A stretch of 64,000 nt of DNA from Cellulophaga sp. RHA19 (GCF_002813425.1 NZ_PHUL01000001.1:186001-250000), one strand, 5' to 3'. Positions 44,749-54,727 are shown, counted from the stretch's first letter. The notes: a model not told the origin generated them from the sequence alone. A program made the numbers and translations.

Positions 44749-45543
44749 ATGCAGTACCAAGGTGTTTTACAAAAAATGCAAACCGAGAACGGAAACCCTA
44801 TACAATATTATTTAGTTTTTGAGAATGATTTTTTAAATGTTAATCAGATTTTAAACAAATCTGTAGAAATTTCATTTATAAAACACCAATGCCTTAATTG
44901 CAAGTTAGACAAGCCCATATACAGACAAGGTTTTTGCAAATCGTGTTTTTTTGAGATTCCAACCGCAGGAGATTGGATAATGAGACCTGAGCTAAGCACA
45001 GCACATTTAGACCAAGAAGATCGAGATTTAGCTTACGAAAAAAAAGTTCAACTACAGCCACATATTGTTTACATAGCAAACTCTAGCAACGTAAAAGTTG
45101 GTGTTACTCGCAAAACACAAGTACCAACAAGGTGGATAGACCAAGGAGCACACGAAGCCATAGAAATAGTAGAAGTACCAAACCGCTACTTAGCAGGCAT
45201 TACAGAAGTTGCTTTAAAAGACCACGTAGGCGATAAAACCAACTGGAGAAAAATGCTTACCAATACTGTAGATGACGAAAACTTAATTGAGTGGCGCAAC
45301 AAACTAAAACAATATATACCTGAGGAAGCTGCACAGTATTTTATTGAAGATAATAAAGAAACTCATTTAGAGTTTCCGGTAATGCAATATCCAGAAAAAG
45401 TAAAAAGTCTTAATCTGGATAAAACACCTAATTACAAAGGCACACTAAAAGGCATTAAAGGCCAGTACCTAATTTTTGAAGATAATACCGTTTTTAATAT
45501 TAGAAGTAACGAAGGCTACTACGTAAGTTTAACTATTGCTTAG
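44749..45543 (+). CDS. DUF2797 family protein with zinc-ribbon
   Basis: 264 residues from the start MQYQGVLQKMQTENG, the usual N-terminus of this family; an in-frame ATG at 44659 would overlap the divergent gene. A four-cysteine zinc site C-x2-C ... C-x2-C is in QCLNCKLDKPIYRQGFCKSC. Later segments (VYIANSSNVKVGVTRKTQ, WIDQGAHEAIEIVEVPNRYLAG, GDKTNWRKML) resemble a GIY-YIG-like nuclease-fold region with conserved VGVTR. No proven function. Its end overlaps the convergent AsmA gene by 11 bases. Confidence 0.85.
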   Translation: MQYQGVLQKMQTENGNPIQYYLVFENDFLNVNQILNKSVEISFIKHQCLNCKLDKPIYRQGFCKSCFFEIPTAGDWIMRPELSTAHLDQEDRDLAYEKKVQLQPHIVYIANSSNVKVGVTRKTQVPTRWIDQGAHEAIEIVEVPNRYLAGITEVALKDHVGDKTNWRKMLTNTVDDENLIEWRNKLKQYIPEEAAQYFIEDNKETHLEFPVMQYPEKVKSLNLDKTPNYKGTLKGIKGQYLIFEDNTVFNIRSNEGYYVSLTIA

Positions 45544-48274
45544 TAGTATCTTTTTCTGTTTCTTTTTTCTTTTTACCAAACAAGCCTCCTAAAATTTCCT
45601 TTACAGCTTCTTTTTGGGTTTCTTGTTTGGTACTAGTTTCTGTATCTTTTTCTACAGCAGTAGTATCTTTTTTACCTAACAAGCCACCAACCACATCTTT
45701 TACAACAGAAGTTTTAGCATCATCTTGGGTTAAAGAATCTGTTTTAGATTTATTTTTATTTAGCAGATCGCTAATAACACTAGTTGCTTTATCTTTCCCT
45801 TTTGCTATTAGTTTTTGCTTTTCTATTTCTATTAACTGACTTGTTAAGTTTTTAACACCACTAGTTAAATCTGTTTTAACCTCTGGACTTGTAAAATCAC
45901 CTCCAATATTAGCCGTTACAGGTATTGTTAAATCCTCTAAGTTTTTGTCATCTATTTTAGCTATTAACTTAGTAACATCACTACCCAAATATTTAGCAGG
46001 TACTTCTACAGTGGCATTGTAAGCCAACTTACTATCAAATGTATGACTACCAGCAACATTCATTACAATATCTCCATAATTAAGCTTAAATGGCTTAACA
46101 GACACCTTACCATTATCAAAAGATAAAGCAGTTTTTAATCCGTTTAAATTTAATTTTTCAGGTTTTAAAAAACTAAGCTTATCACTTAATGCTGTTACAA
46201 ATTTCTCTTGCTTACCATCTAACTCTGTCTGCATTAACTCTGCCAATACCTTACCAGATATTGTAGTTAAGTCTGGCGTAAAATCATCTTTTAAATTACC
46301 CGCTACAGAAATATCAGAATTTAAATTACCTCTAATAATTTTTGCTACAGGCGCTAAAACCTCTAACATCTCTAAACCTTTTAAAGCCTGACTGATATTA
46401 AACTGGTTCATTCCTAAATTCATAGCAAAAGTAGCAGCTTCATTTTTAGTAGAAACCTCACCATTAAAAGCCATTTTTCCACCAAATAAAGACGTAGTCA
46501 TATTAGACAATGTTGCTGTTTCATCTTTAATACGCAATGTACCTTTTACATCTTTAAGCGTTAAATTATCATACAATACCGTATTTGCATTGGCAGTAAT
46601 TGTTGCATCTAAAAACGATGGTATTTTCAATTTCTCTTCAGTAACAGGTTGCTTCTCTTCTGTTTTTTCAGTTGATGTTTCTGTAGTCTCTTCCTCATCT
46701 ACCATAAAATCATTTAAAGCAAACGTATTAGAATTTAAAGCAAAATCTCCTTTTACTTTTTCATCCTTAAACATAAAACCTAACAAATTTGTAATTGTAC
46801 CTTTTGCTGAAAAATCTGTAGTACCAGTTTTTCCTTGAAACTCATTTAACGATACCGTTTTTGGATTAAATGACAAAGATGTTGTTGTAATCTGCACAGG
46901 GTTTTTAAGCTCATCAGAATTATACTTAAAATCCTTTAAATCTAACGTACCACTTGTTGTTGTGTTTTGATATTGTTCTTTTTCTATAGAAGCCATATCA
47001 AAAGCTGTAGTAACATCTGCCTTAAGCATCCCCTTTAAGTTTAAATCTGCTGGTGCAGGATACGCCTGTGATATGTTAGCTAAATTCATACTACCATCTA
47101 AATGCGCTTTAACCTTAGTGTTACCCATTAGATCTGTAATTTGAGAGTTAAGATTAAACCTATCCTGATCTATTGCAAAAGCTAATTTTTTAATATCTAC
47201 CGAAGTATCCTCTACCAAACCAGTTGTGTTATCTATAGCTGCATTTATAAAAATACTAGTAACAGACTTAGGTAAGTCTGGATATTTAAATGACGCATTG
47301 TCCGAATTTAACTTTACTGAAAACTTAGGAATATGAGTTTCATCTACAATACCATTAAGTTTACCTTCTACCGTAAATTTTCCTGTAGTTTTTACGTTTT
47401 CAATACTTTTAGTATACTCTTCTGGCACTAATGCTAAAAAGTTTTTAAACTCACTAGACAATGTTTTAAAGTTGATGTTTACCTCTTGGTTATCATCATT
47501 AACCTTAACAAAACCATCAAAAACTAATGGTAATTGGTTAATTAAAGCTTCGTTCTTTAAAAAAGAATACTTACTCTCTTTTAAATCTATACCAATTAGA
47601 GCATCTAAACCTACTTTATTTCTATTAAGATAATTTGTACCACCCATACCAAAAGACACAAGCGCATTTGTTTTAGTATCTAACTCAGACTTCTCTAGAG
47701 ATAAATCTCCTGTACCAGAATGCTGCAATTCTGTTAGAGCTAAAGCCATACCAGAAGTTTGGTCTACATATACAATACTAGAGTTTGTAATTTTATAAGA
47801 TTCCATAGCCAATGTAAAGCTACTCCCCTCTTCTTCTGCCGTTTCTGGAGTTGCAGCTGCAGACGGATCTTTTTTAGCAATATCGTAATTAGCAATACTA
47901 TCTTTATTAACCATAATATTTACAGATGCACCATCTACAGCCAAGCTTTTAATACCAATAGCTTCAGATGGATCTTTAAACAACTCTGTAATTGCTAATT
48001 CTAATGAAATTTCTTTAGATGCAAACAGCGTATCACCAGCAAAAGGCGCTTTATTAGTTAACACCAAATCATTAATAGTAACATTTGCATTAGGAAAGCT
48101 AGAAAACAAACTAAGGTCTGCACTAGCAAAATCTAATGTAGCCTCTATATTGTTATTAACCTTATCCTTTATTATTTTTTCAATTTTACCTTGTAAAAAG
48201 AAAGGAGCTGCAATAAGCAGAACTACTATTAACAATACTACAATACCTATAATTTTTAATATTTTCTTTTTCAT
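45533..48274 (-). CDS. AsmA family protein
   Basis: 913 residues. One N-terminal membrane helix (IIGIVVLLIVVLLIAAPFFL, 8-27), then the AsmA N-terminal domain (IEKIIKDKVNNNIEATLDFASADLSLFSSFPNANVTINDLVL) and a long periplasmic repeat-rich beta region, AsmA_2 near 600-760 (FNGEVSTKNEAATFAMNLGMNQF). The C-terminal 120 residues are Lys/Thr/Asp-rich low complexity with three GLLGKK/GLFGKK repeats separated by acidic linkers. AsmA-like proteins are now seen as bridges for phospholipid transfer to the outer membrane; the assignment to that job here is by family only. Confidence 0.88.
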   Translation of the reverse strand: MKKKILKIIGIVVLLIVVLLIAAPFFLQGKIEKIIKDKVNNNIEATLDFASADLSLFSSFPNANVTINDLVLTNKAPFAGDTLFASKEISLELAITELFKDPSEAIGIKSLAVDGASVNIMVNKDSIANYDIAKKDPSAAATPETAEEEGSSFTLAMESYKITNSSIVYVDQTSGMALALTELQHSGTGDLSLEKSELDTKTNALVSFGMGGTNYLNRNKVGLDALIGIDLKESKYSFLKNEALINQLPLVFDGFVKVNDDNQEVNINFKTLSSEFKNFLALVPEEYTKSIENVKTTGKFTVEGKLNGIVDETHIPKFSVKLNSDNASFKYPDLPKSVTSIFINAAIDNTTGLVEDTSVDIKKLAFAIDQDRFNLNSQITDLMGNTKVKAHLDGSMNLANISQAYPAPADLNLKGMLKADVTTAFDMASIEKEQYQNTTTSGTLDLKDFKYNSDELKNPVQITTTSLSFNPKTVSLNEFQGKTGTTDFSAKGTITNLLGFMFKDEKVKGDFALNSNTFALNDFMVDEEETTETSTEKTEEKQPVTEEKLKIPSFLDATITANANTVLYDNLTLKDVKGTLRIKDETATLSNMTTSLFGGKMAFNGEVSTKNEAATFAMNLGMNQFNISQALKGLEMLEVLAPVAKIIRGNLNSDISVAGNLKDDFTPDLTTISGKVLAELMQTELDGKQEKFVTALSDKLSFLKPEKLNLNGLKTALSFDNGKVSVKPFKLNYGDIVMNVAGSHTFDSKLAYNATVEVPAKYLGSDVTKLIAKIDDKNLEDLTIPVTANIGGDFTSPEVKTDLTSGVKNLTSQLIEIEKQKLIAKGKDKATSVISDLLNKNKSKTDSLTQDDAKTSVVKDVVGGLLGKKDTTAVEKDTETSTKQETQKEAVKEILGGLFGKKKKETEKDTTKQ

Positions 48275-48384
48275 ACAGAACTATTTTTTTCTTTTTTAAA
48301 ATTGAGCTAAACCAGGTAAACAAATTAGATATTTTTAGATTGTATTATAAATCTTACAATTAAAACAACTAAAGGTCTATTTTA

Positions 48385-49095
48385 TTATGACTCCAATGTT
48401 ATTTCTTGGTTTATTTTTAAATTAAATCTTTTTCTCATTATATATACGAAGAAATACAACAAAGGGGTGTCTACAAATGCTATAATTATCTTAAAAATAA
48501 AACCACTAATTAACAAACCCGTAAACTTTTCCCAGCCAATTTCTCCAAAAGAACACAAAAGCAGCAAAACTGTACACGTGTCTACAAACTGAGAGAAAAA
48601 AGTTGAAAAATTATTACGCAACCATAAATGCTTACCTTTTGTTATTTTTTTCCAGAAATGATACACTTGTATATCTACAAACTGCGCAAACAAATACGCT
48701 AACATAGATGCCGTAACAGCTAAAATTGTGTTACCAAAAACATCTTTAAACATTGCATTACTAACAGAAGACCAACTTGTGGCTTCAGAAGCAGATGCTA
48801 AATACACTATTAACAATGAAAAAAATGAAGCAAAAATACCAGCTATTACAATTTGGTTAGCACTTTTTTTACCGTAGATTTCAGAAATTAAATCGGTTAA
48901 CAAAAAAGTAACAGGATAAGGTAGCACACCCACAGAAATCTCAAACAAGTTTGCCCCAAAAATGGTAACATCTCCAAAAGGTTGCCAAATAAAAAATTTC
49001 TGAAAAATAAGATTAGACACCACCAAAGACGTTATAAAAAGTGCTCCTAGGTACAAATATATTTTAAAGGCTAATTTTTTATCTGTTTTGTTCAT
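48385..49095 (-). CDS. Queuosine precursor transporter (YhhQ/VUT family)
   Basis: 236 residues with six or seven membrane helices. Family marks: FEISVGVLPYPVTFLLTDLISEIYGKKSAN, and FVDIQVYHFWKKITKGKHLWLRNNFSTFFSQFVDT. E. coli YhhQ imports preQ0/preQ1 for queuosine tRNA modification. No preQ1 riboswitch is visible in the 130-base upstream region. Divergent from folK-kinase fusion. Confidence 0.92.
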   Translation of the reverse strand: MNKTDKKLAFKIYLYLGALFITSLVVSNLIFQKFFIWQPFGDVTIFGANLFEISVGVLPYPVTFLLTDLISEIYGKKSANQIVIAGIFASFFSLLIVYLASASEATSWSSVSNAMFKDVFGNTILAVTASMLAYLFAQFVDIQVYHFWKKITKGKHLWLRNNFSTFFSQFVDTCTVLLLLCSFGEIGWEKFTGLLISGFIFKIIIAFVDTPLLYFFVYIMRKRFNLKINQEITLES

Positions 49096-49227
49096 ATATA
49101 GGGTCTGCTGTTCTAATTTACTTGTAATTTGTAAAGATACTTAAGTTAAGCTTTTAATACCTTTACAAAAAAGATATTTAATTTTAAGATAGCGCCTTAA
49201 AAACTATTTTATTTACTTTGTTTTTAA

Positions 49228-50373
49228 ATGAAGAAGAACGTTACAACTGCATACCTATCTATAGGAAGTAATTTAGGTGATAAGATAGTAAACTTACAAG
49301 ATGCCATTTTTTTATTAAAGGAAAAAGCAGGTAGCATTGCTGGTATTTCTAAAGTTTACAAATGCGAATCATGGGGTTTTGAGTCGGACGACTTTTTAAA
49401 CGCCTGCGTTGCTATTAACACAACTAAAGACCCTTTTGAGCTTTTAGATATTATTTTTGAAATAGAAACACACTTAGGAAGGCAGCGAACAGATGAAGCT
49501 GGTTACCAAGCCAGAACCATAGACATAGACATTATTTACTATGGCAAAGAGGTAATTAACACCGAGAAATTAGTGGTGCCACACCCAAACTTACAATTTA
49601 GAAGTTTTGTTTTGCGCCCTTTAGCAGATGTTGGTCCGCAATTTTACCACCCAATACTTAACAAAGACTCCAGAAACTTGTTTCAGGAATGTAAAGACAA
49701 AGGTAAAATAGAGCGTACAGAAAGAAGGTTATATGAAGACAGAGAAAGCATTCTTGCCAAAGCACAATTTTTAGCCATAGAGGGTAACATTGGAGCAGGT
49801 AAAACCACTTTAGCCAATAAAATATCTGAAGATTATAATGCTAAGCTAATTGTAGAGCGTTTTGCAGACAATCCATTTTTACCAAAATTTTACGAGGATC
49901 AAGCTAGATATGCTTTTTCTTTAGAAATGTCTTTTTTAGCAGATCGTTACCAACAATATTCAGATGATACTTCTCAGCTAGATTTATTTAAGTCTTTTAT
50001 GGTAAGTGATTATGATATATTTAAATCTCTCATATTTGCAAAAGTAACTTTGCAACAAGACGAGTTTAAATTATACCGTAAGTTGTTTGACTTAATGTAT
50101 AAAGATGTAAAAAAGCCAGATGTTTTTGTGTACTTATACCAAAACACAGAGCGCTTAATTGCTAACATTAAAAAACGTGGTCGTGAATATGAACAGGATA
50201 TACAGACCGATTATCTAGAAAAAATTAACAAAGGTTATTTAGATTTCATAAAAAGTTACCCACAGCAAAATACCTTTATTATAGACGTAAGCGACCTTGA
50301 CTTTGTAGCTAATACAGCTGATTATGAGCACATTTTACACGAAATTGAAGGTTACATTTTACGTAACTTATAG
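49228..50373 (+). CDS. folK: Fusion of HPPK (FolK) and deoxynucleoside kinase
   Basis: 381 residues. Residues 1-155 are 6-hydroxymethyl-7,8-dihydropterin pyrophosphokinase (LSIGSNLGDK at 10-19, RTIDIDIIYYG at 96-106, VPHPNLQFRSFVLRPLADV). Residues 180-381 are a complete deoxynucleoside kinase with P-loop EGNIGAGKTT (185-194), the ERFADNPFLPKFY and RGREYEQDIQTDYL lid. The first makes a folate precursor, the second salvages deoxynucleosides, so both feed DNA precursor supply. The join is in frame, without a stop or repeat, and the architecture is known in this family of bacteria. The kinase half is paralogous to the free one at 15740-16360. Confidence 0.95.
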   Translation: MKKNVTTAYLSIGSNLGDKIVNLQDAIFLLKEKAGSIAGISKVYKCESWGFESDDFLNACVAINTTKDPFELLDIIFEIETHLGRQRTDEAGYQARTIDIDIIYYGKEVINTEKLVVPHPNLQFRSFVLRPLADVGPQFYHPILNKDSRNLFQECKDKGKIERTERRLYEDRESILAKAQFLAIEGNIGAGKTTLANKISEDYNAKLIVERFADNPFLPKFYEDQARYAFSLEMSFLADRYQQYSDDTSQLDLFKSFMVSDYDIFKSLIFAKVTLQQDEFKLYRKLFDLMYKDVKKPDVFVYLYQNTERLIANIKKRGREYEQDIQTDYLEKINKGYLDFIKSYPQQNTFIIDVSDLDFVANTADYEHILHEIEGYILRNL

Positions 50374-50403
50374 AAAAACACAAATATTAAATTAACAGTT
50401 ATT

Positions 50404-50515
50404 TCACAATTTATTTGCAAGATTGAAAACGTTTTCTTTAATTGCATATCTCTTAACAGAGGAACTAACTAACTCAAACTACATACGAGACCCAACTTTG
50501 TTGGGTCTTTTTTTT
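50404..50515 (+). other. Untranslated stretch ending in a strong terminator, possible small RNA
   Basis: The folK-fusion stop is 115 bases before a textbook terminator (AGACCCAACTTTGTTGGGTCT at 50488-50508 followed by eight T). The intervening 100 bases carry no open frame. It may just be a long 3' UTR, or a small RNA with its own promoter; TTTATTTG at 50411-50418 is a one-mismatch -7 element. Confidence 0.4.
50488..50515 (+). terminator. Intrinsic terminator after the folK fusion
   Basis: AGACCCAAC-ttt-GTTGGGTCT with eight T following; strong GC-rich stem for this genome. Also lies 23 bases before the end of the convergent methyltransferase gene. Confidence 0.88.
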
Positions 50516-50537
50516 GTCTATAAACTAAATATGCTTT

Positions 50538-51071
50538 TTATTTCTGTTGTAGTTTAGACCATAAATCCCAAACCACTACACCAGCACTTACAGATATATT
50601 TAAAGAGTGTTTTGTGCCGTATTGCGGAATTTCTAAAACCACATCACTAGCAGTAACCACATCTTGGGCAACACCTTTAACTTCGTTACCAAAAATTAGT
50701 GCATACTTTTGGTTTTTATCAACCTTAAAATCATTTAAAAAAGTAGCATTTTCTGCTTGCTCTACAGAAAGCATTTTGTAACCATTATTTTGTAATTGCT
50801 GTACCAATGGCAATGTTTCTTCTACATACTCCCAAGCAACGCTATCTGTAGCGCCCAAAGCTGTTTTTTGTATGTCTTTATGTGGCGGTTTTGCAGTAAT
50901 ACCACACAGGTATATTTTTTCAATTAAAAAAGCATCAGCTGTTCTAAAAACAGATCCAATGTTGTTTAAACTTCTAATATTATCTAAAATAATAACAATA
51001 GGCGTTTTCTCTGCTTGTTTAAACTCTTCAATATTTAATCGCTCTAATTCGTTATTTTTTAATTTTCTCAT
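50538..51071 (-). CDS. SpoU/TrmH family RNA 2'-O-methyltransferase
   Basis: 177 residues from the start MRKLKNNELERLN (an in-frame ATG 10 codons earlier, 51101, is less likely). SPOUT knot motifs: motif 1 NIRSLNNIGSVFRTADAF, motif 2 YALIFGNEVKGV, motif 3 IPQYGTKHSLNISVSAGVVVWDL. SAM-dependent methylation of ribose in tRNA or rRNA. The precise target (TrmH position 18 or an rRNA site) cannot be read from the sequence. Divergent from mutS. Confidence 0.9.
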   Translation of the reverse strand: MRKLKNNELERLNIEEFKQAEKTPIVIILDNIRSLNNIGSVFRTADAFLIEKIYLCGITAKPPHKDIQKTALGATDSVAWEYVEETLPLVQQLQNNGYKMLSVEQAENATFLNDFKVDKNQKYALIFGNEVKGVAQDVVTASDVVLEIPQYGTKHSLNISVSAGVVVWDLWSKLQQK

Positions 51072-51183
51072 TCTATTTATATCTAGTAAACTTATCCACA
51101 AATATCAACAAAGGTTTTGTAACCAAAGAGAAAAACTTAAATTCGTTTTGTAATTTTTAAGTTAATCATTAAGATTTTTCAAT

Positions 51184-53811
51184 TTGCCTAAAACAAGTAC
51201 ACCAAAGAAGAAAAAGGTAACCCCTTTAATGCAGCAATACAACGCTATAAAAACAAAGTATCCAGATGCTATGTTGCTTTTTCGCGTTGGAGATTTTTAT
51301 GAAACCTTTGGTGATGATGCCGTTAAAGCATCTAAAATTTTAGGAATTATATGTACACACCGTAATAATGGTGGAGAAAAAACAGAATTAGCTGGTTTTC
51401 CACATCATTCTTTAAACACCTATTTACCAAAATTGGTAAAAGCAGGACAACGTGTAGCTATTTGTGATCAGTTAGAAGACCCTAAACAAACCAAAACAAT
51501 TGTAAAAAGAGGCGTTACAGAATTGGTAACTCCTGGTGTGGCTTTAAATGATGATATTTTATCTGCCAAAACCAACAACTTTTTATGTGCTGTACATTTT
51601 GGAAGAAAAAAAGTAGGTGTATCTTTTTTAGATATTTCTACCGGAGAATTTTTAACATCAGAAGGTACAGAAGAGCAAATTGATAAATTACTACAAAACT
51701 TTGCTCCTAATGAGGTCTTGGTGTCTAAAACACATAAAAAAGATTTTTTAAAAATATTTGGCACTGAGTTTCATACTTTTTTTGTTGAAGATTGGATTTT
51801 TCAGGAAGATTACGCTCAAGAAACACTTACCAAACATTTTAATACTGCAACCTTAAAAGGTTTTGGAGTTGCACATTTAGAGCAAGGTATTATGGCATCT
51901 GGTGCTGTTTTACATTATTTATCTGAAACACAACACCACAAACTACAACACATAAATACGCTACAACGTATTGCCGAGGAAGAATACATTTGGATGGATA
52001 GGTTTACTATTAAAAATCTAGAGCTGTACCACTCTTATAACCCAAATGCTGTTACTCTTTTAGATGTTATAGACAAAACCATATCACCTATGGGTGGGCG
52101 TATGCTAAAACGCTGGTTAGCTTTGCCTTTAAAAAATGTAGAAAAAATAAAAAGAAGACACCAAGTTATAGAGTACTTACAAGCTAATGATTCCATTTTG
52201 CACAAATTGCAACAGTCTATAAAGCAAATGGGAGATTTAGAACGTTTAATTTCTAAGGTAGCAACAGCTAAAATATCACCTAAAGAAGTAGTACAACTTA
52301 AAAATTCTTTAGAAGCCATACTACCTGTTAAGCAACTTACAAGCACTAGTAAAAACGAAGCTGTAAAACTTATAGGAGACCAATTACACGGTTGTGATAT
52401 GCTACGCGCTAAAATTAAAGAAATGATTAGCGAAGATGCTCCTGTAAATATGCTTAAAGGCGAAACTATAGCCAAAGGATATTCTGCCGAGTTAGATGAG
52501 CTACGTGGTTTGGCATTTTCTGGCAAAGACTATTTAAATAAAATGTTAGAGAGAGAAACCGAACGCACCGGAATTACCTCTTTAAAAATAGCTAGCAATA
52601 ATGTATTTGGATATTATATAGAAGTACGTAATACCCATAAAGATAAAGTACCAGAAGAATGGATACGTAAGCAAACCTTAGTAAATGCAGAGCGTTACAT
52701 TACTGAAGAATTAAAAGAATACGAGAGCAAAATATTAGGTGCAGAAGAACGCATACAAGTTTTAGAGCAAGAACTATTTTCTAAACTAGTTGTTTGGATG
52801 CAAGAGTATATTGCCCCAGTACAACACAATGCGCAATTAATTGCACAACTAGATTGCCTTTGTGGTTTTACACAATTGGCAACAGACAATAAATATACAG
52901 CTCCTGTAATAGACGACTCTACCGACTTAGAAATTGTAAACGGAAGACACCCTGTTATAGAAAAACAATTACCTGTTGGTGAAGCATATATTGCTAACGA
53001 TGTTACCCTAAACCGAGAAGAGCAACAAATAATAATGATTACAGGGCCAAATATGAGTGGCAAATCTGCCATATTACGCCAAACAGCCTTAATTGTGTTA
53101 CTAGCACAAATGGGAAGTTTTGTACCTGCAGAAGCTGCTAAAATTGGTTACGTAGACAAAATATTTACTAGAGTTGGTGCTAGTGACAACATCTCTATGG
53201 GAGAATCTACTTTTATGGTAGAGATGAACGAGACTGCATCTATCTTAAACAACCTATCTAACCGTAGTTTGGTATTGTTAGATGAAATTGGCCGTGGTAC
53301 TAGTACTTATGATGGTATTTCTATTGCGTGGGCAATATCAGAATACCTACACCAGCACCCAACACAAGCAAAAACATTGTTTGCTACACACTACCACGAG
53401 TTAAATGAAATGACAGCAACATTTAGCAGAATAAAAAACTACAACGTATCTGTAAAAGAACTAAAAGACAATGTCTTGTTTTTGCGCAAACTTACTCCTG
53501 GTGGTAGTGAACATAGTTTTGGTATACACGTAGCAAAAATGGCTGGTATGCCACAGCAAGTTATTTCTAAAGCAAATAAAATACTTAAAAAGTTAGAGAA
53601 GTCTCACTCTAGTGAAGAACTAACTACTAAACTAACAGATGCCCAAAACGAAATGCAACTGAGCTTTTTTAATATGGATGATCCTTTGTTATTAGAGTTA
53701 AAAGAAGAGATAATAGACTTAGATATTAACACGCTAACACCTGTAGAAGCCTTAATGAAGCTAAATGAAATAAAAAGATTGCTTTCTGCACAAAAAAAAG
53801 ATGAAGTGTAA
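51184..53811 (+). CDS. mutS: DNA mismatch repair protein MutS
   Basis: Recognises mismatches. 875 residues: mismatch-binding domain I (about 15-125) with the Phe-x-Glu motif in [10 protein letters not shown], connector, core/lever/clamp domains, ATPase (Walker A GPNMSGKS about 621-628; Walker [17 protein letters not shown]) and C-terminal helix-turn-helix. The start codon is TTG: an in-frame stop lies 21 bases upstream, no ATG lies between, and the first internal ATG (LMQQ) would remove conserved residues VTPL. Monocistronic as far as visible. Confidence 0.97.
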   Translation: MPKTSTPKKKKVTPLMQQYNAIKTKYPDAMLLFRVGDFYETFGDDAVKASKILGIICTHRNNGGEKTELAGFPHHSLNTYLPKLVKAGQRVAICDQLEDPKQTKTIVKRGVTELVTPGVALNDDILSAKTNNFLCAVHFGRKKVGVSFLDISTGEFLTSEGTEEQIDKLLQNFAPNEVLVSKTHKKDFLKIFGTEFHTFFVEDWIFQEDYAQETLTKHFNTATLKGFGVAHLEQGIMASGAVLHYLSETQHHKLQHINTLQRIAEEEYIWMDRFTIKNLELYHSYNPNAVTLLDVIDKTISPMGGRMLKRWLALPLKNVEKIKRRHQVIEYLQANDSILHKLQQSIKQMGDLERLISKVATAKISPKEVVQLKNSLEAILPVKQLTSTSKNEAVKLIGDQLHGCDMLRAKIKEMISEDAPVNMLKGETIAKGYSAELDELRGLAFSGKDYLNKMLERETERTGITSLKIASNNVFGYYIEVRNTHKDKVPEEWIRKQTLVNAERYITEELKEYESKILGAEERIQVLEQELFSKLVVWMQEYIAPVQHNAQLIAQLDCLCGFTQLATDNKYTAPVIDDSTDLEIVNGRHPVIEKQLPVGEAYIANDVTLNREEQQIIMITGPNMSGKSAILRQTALIVLLAQMGSFVPAEAAKIGYVDKIFTRVGASDNISMGESTFMVEMNETASILNNLSNRSLVLLDEIGRGTSTYDGISIAWAISEYLHQHPTQAKTLFATHYHELNEMTATFSRIKNYNVSVKELKDNVLFLRKLTPGGSEHSFGIHVAKMAGMPQQVISKANKILKKLEKSHSSEELTTKLTDAQNEMQLSFFNMDDPLLLELKEEIIDLDINTLTPVEALMKLNEIKRLLSAQKKDEV

Positions 53812-53886
53812 AACGCTCATTTTATGTTGTTTGAAAATGAAATTTAAAAATAGATAAAAAATATCGATATTTTTTTTGAAAATAGC

Positions 53887-53916
53887 TTTGTGGTTTAGAA
53901 AAATGTCTTAAATTTG
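53887..53916 (+). promoter_or_regulatory. Promoter of the tRNA-Gly/tRNA-Leu operon
   Basis: TTTG (53887-53890), 18-base spacer, TAAATTTG (53909-53916), exact -7 consensus; 37 bases before the first tRNA. Confidence 0.7.
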
Positions 53917-53953
53917 CACCCGCATCTGATAAAGATGTACGTTCATAAAAATT

Positions 53954-54025
53954 GCGAAAGTAGCTCAGGGGTAGAGCATCACCTTGCCAAGGTGGAGGTC
54001 GAGGGTTCGAATCCCTTTTTTCGCT
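53954..54025 (+). tRNA. tRNA-Gly (anticodon GCC)
   Basis: Cloverleaf: acceptor GCGAAAG/TTTTCGC, D arm GCTC...GAGC, anticodon stem TCACC/GGTGG with loop TTGCCAA (anticodon GCC), T arm GAGGG-TTCGAAT-CCCTT. Discriminator T; CCA is not encoded (next bases CAG). Confidence 0.95.
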
Positions 54026-54070
54026 CAGAAAAAATTATACCAATTGCCTGTTAGTAATAACAGCTAATTT

Positions 54071-54154
54071 GCTCGAGTGGTGGAATTGGTAGACACGTTG
54101 GACTTAAAATCCAATGGACATTAGTCCGTATGGGTTCAAGTCCCATCTCGAGTA
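54071..54154 (+). tRNA. tRNA-Leu (anticodon TAA)
   Basis: Class II tRNA with a long variable arm (TGGACATTAGTCC), anticodon stem TTGGA/TCCAA with loop CTTAAAA (anticodon TAA, reads UUA/UUG), T arm ATGGG-TTCAAGT-CCCAT. Acceptor stem GCTCGAG/CTCGAGT has a G1-U72 wobble pair. CCA not encoded. Confidence 0.95.
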
Positions 54155-54155
54155 C

Positions 54156-54192
54156 AAAACCCTTGTTAATCTAACGATTTTCAAGGGTTTTT
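54156..54192 (+). terminator. Terminator of the tRNA operon
   Basis: AAAACCCTTG/CAAGGGTTTT inverted repeat with TTGCTTTTT following, one base after the tRNA-Leu. Confidence 0.8.
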
Positions 54193-54273
54193 GCTTTTTA
54201 TATGTTTTTAGTTTTTCTTCTCCCTAAAAAACAGAGTACTACTTTACCTACTTATTTATATATTGCAGAAAAT

Positions 54274-54297
54274 ATACTTTAAATTAAGTTAAAGTAT
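54274..54297. promoter_or_regulatory. Perfect palindrome before the small-gene cluster (candidate operator)
   Basis: ATACTTTAA-ATTAAG-TTAAAGTAT, a 9-base perfect inverted repeat with six-base spacer, 35 bases before the first gene of the cluster. A/T rich with a central asymmetric spacer, suited to a dimeric DNA-binding protein; not followed by T-run so not a terminator. Confidence 0.45.
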
Positions 54298-54331
54298 CAA
54301 TTGTTTATTTTACAGCCATACATCATATTTA

Positions 54332-54691
54332 ATGAGTGACATTACTCCACATAGCCAAGAACAAAGTCAAAATCAGCAACAAGAGGAAACTCACCAAGCG
54401 CAACCTATTATTATTAATCAAAATAATAACAACCAAGGCTCTAACCCAATTGGTATAGCCGGTTTTATAATCTCTATACTTGCTTATATTTTATATTGTG
54501 TCCCTTTTCTAGGGCACCTAATATGGATTTTAGGACTTGTATTATCTATAATTGGACTTTTTAGTCGTCCACGTGGACTTGCCATTGCTGGTGTAGTTAT
54601 CTCTTTGATATGGATTATTTTTTATGCTATGATTTTTGCTGGAATATTATTTTTAGGCGCTGCTAGCGAAGGCATACAGGGTATGCATTAA
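54332..54691 (+). CDS. DUF4190-like small membrane protein with Q/N-rich N-terminus
   Basis: 119 residues. The first 45 are polar, Gln/Asn/His-rich (SQEQSQNQQQEETHQAQP, IINQNNNNQGSN) and lack any signal peptide; the rest is two or three hydrophobic helices (IGIAGFIISILAYILYCVPF, LIWILGLVLSIIGLF, LAIAGVVISLIWIIFYAMIFAGILFLG) in the DUF4190 pattern (GLAIAGVVIS). No known function. First of several same-strand genes of unknown role. Confidence 0.7.
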   Translation: MSDITPHSQEQSQNQQQEETHQAQPIIINQNNNNQGSNPIGIAGFIISILAYILYCVPFLGHLIWILGLVLSIIGLFSRPRGLAIAGVVISLIWIIFYAMIFAGILFLGAASEGIQGMH

Positions 54692-54727
54692 AATAGCTTT
54701 ATAAGGAACAAACAATATCTAACAATA

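Noticed and set aside
49096..49227. preQ1 riboswitch before the queuosine precursor transporter
   Set aside because: Looked for the short hairpin with A-rich tail and a ribosome-site overlap; nothing convincing in the 130-base gap.
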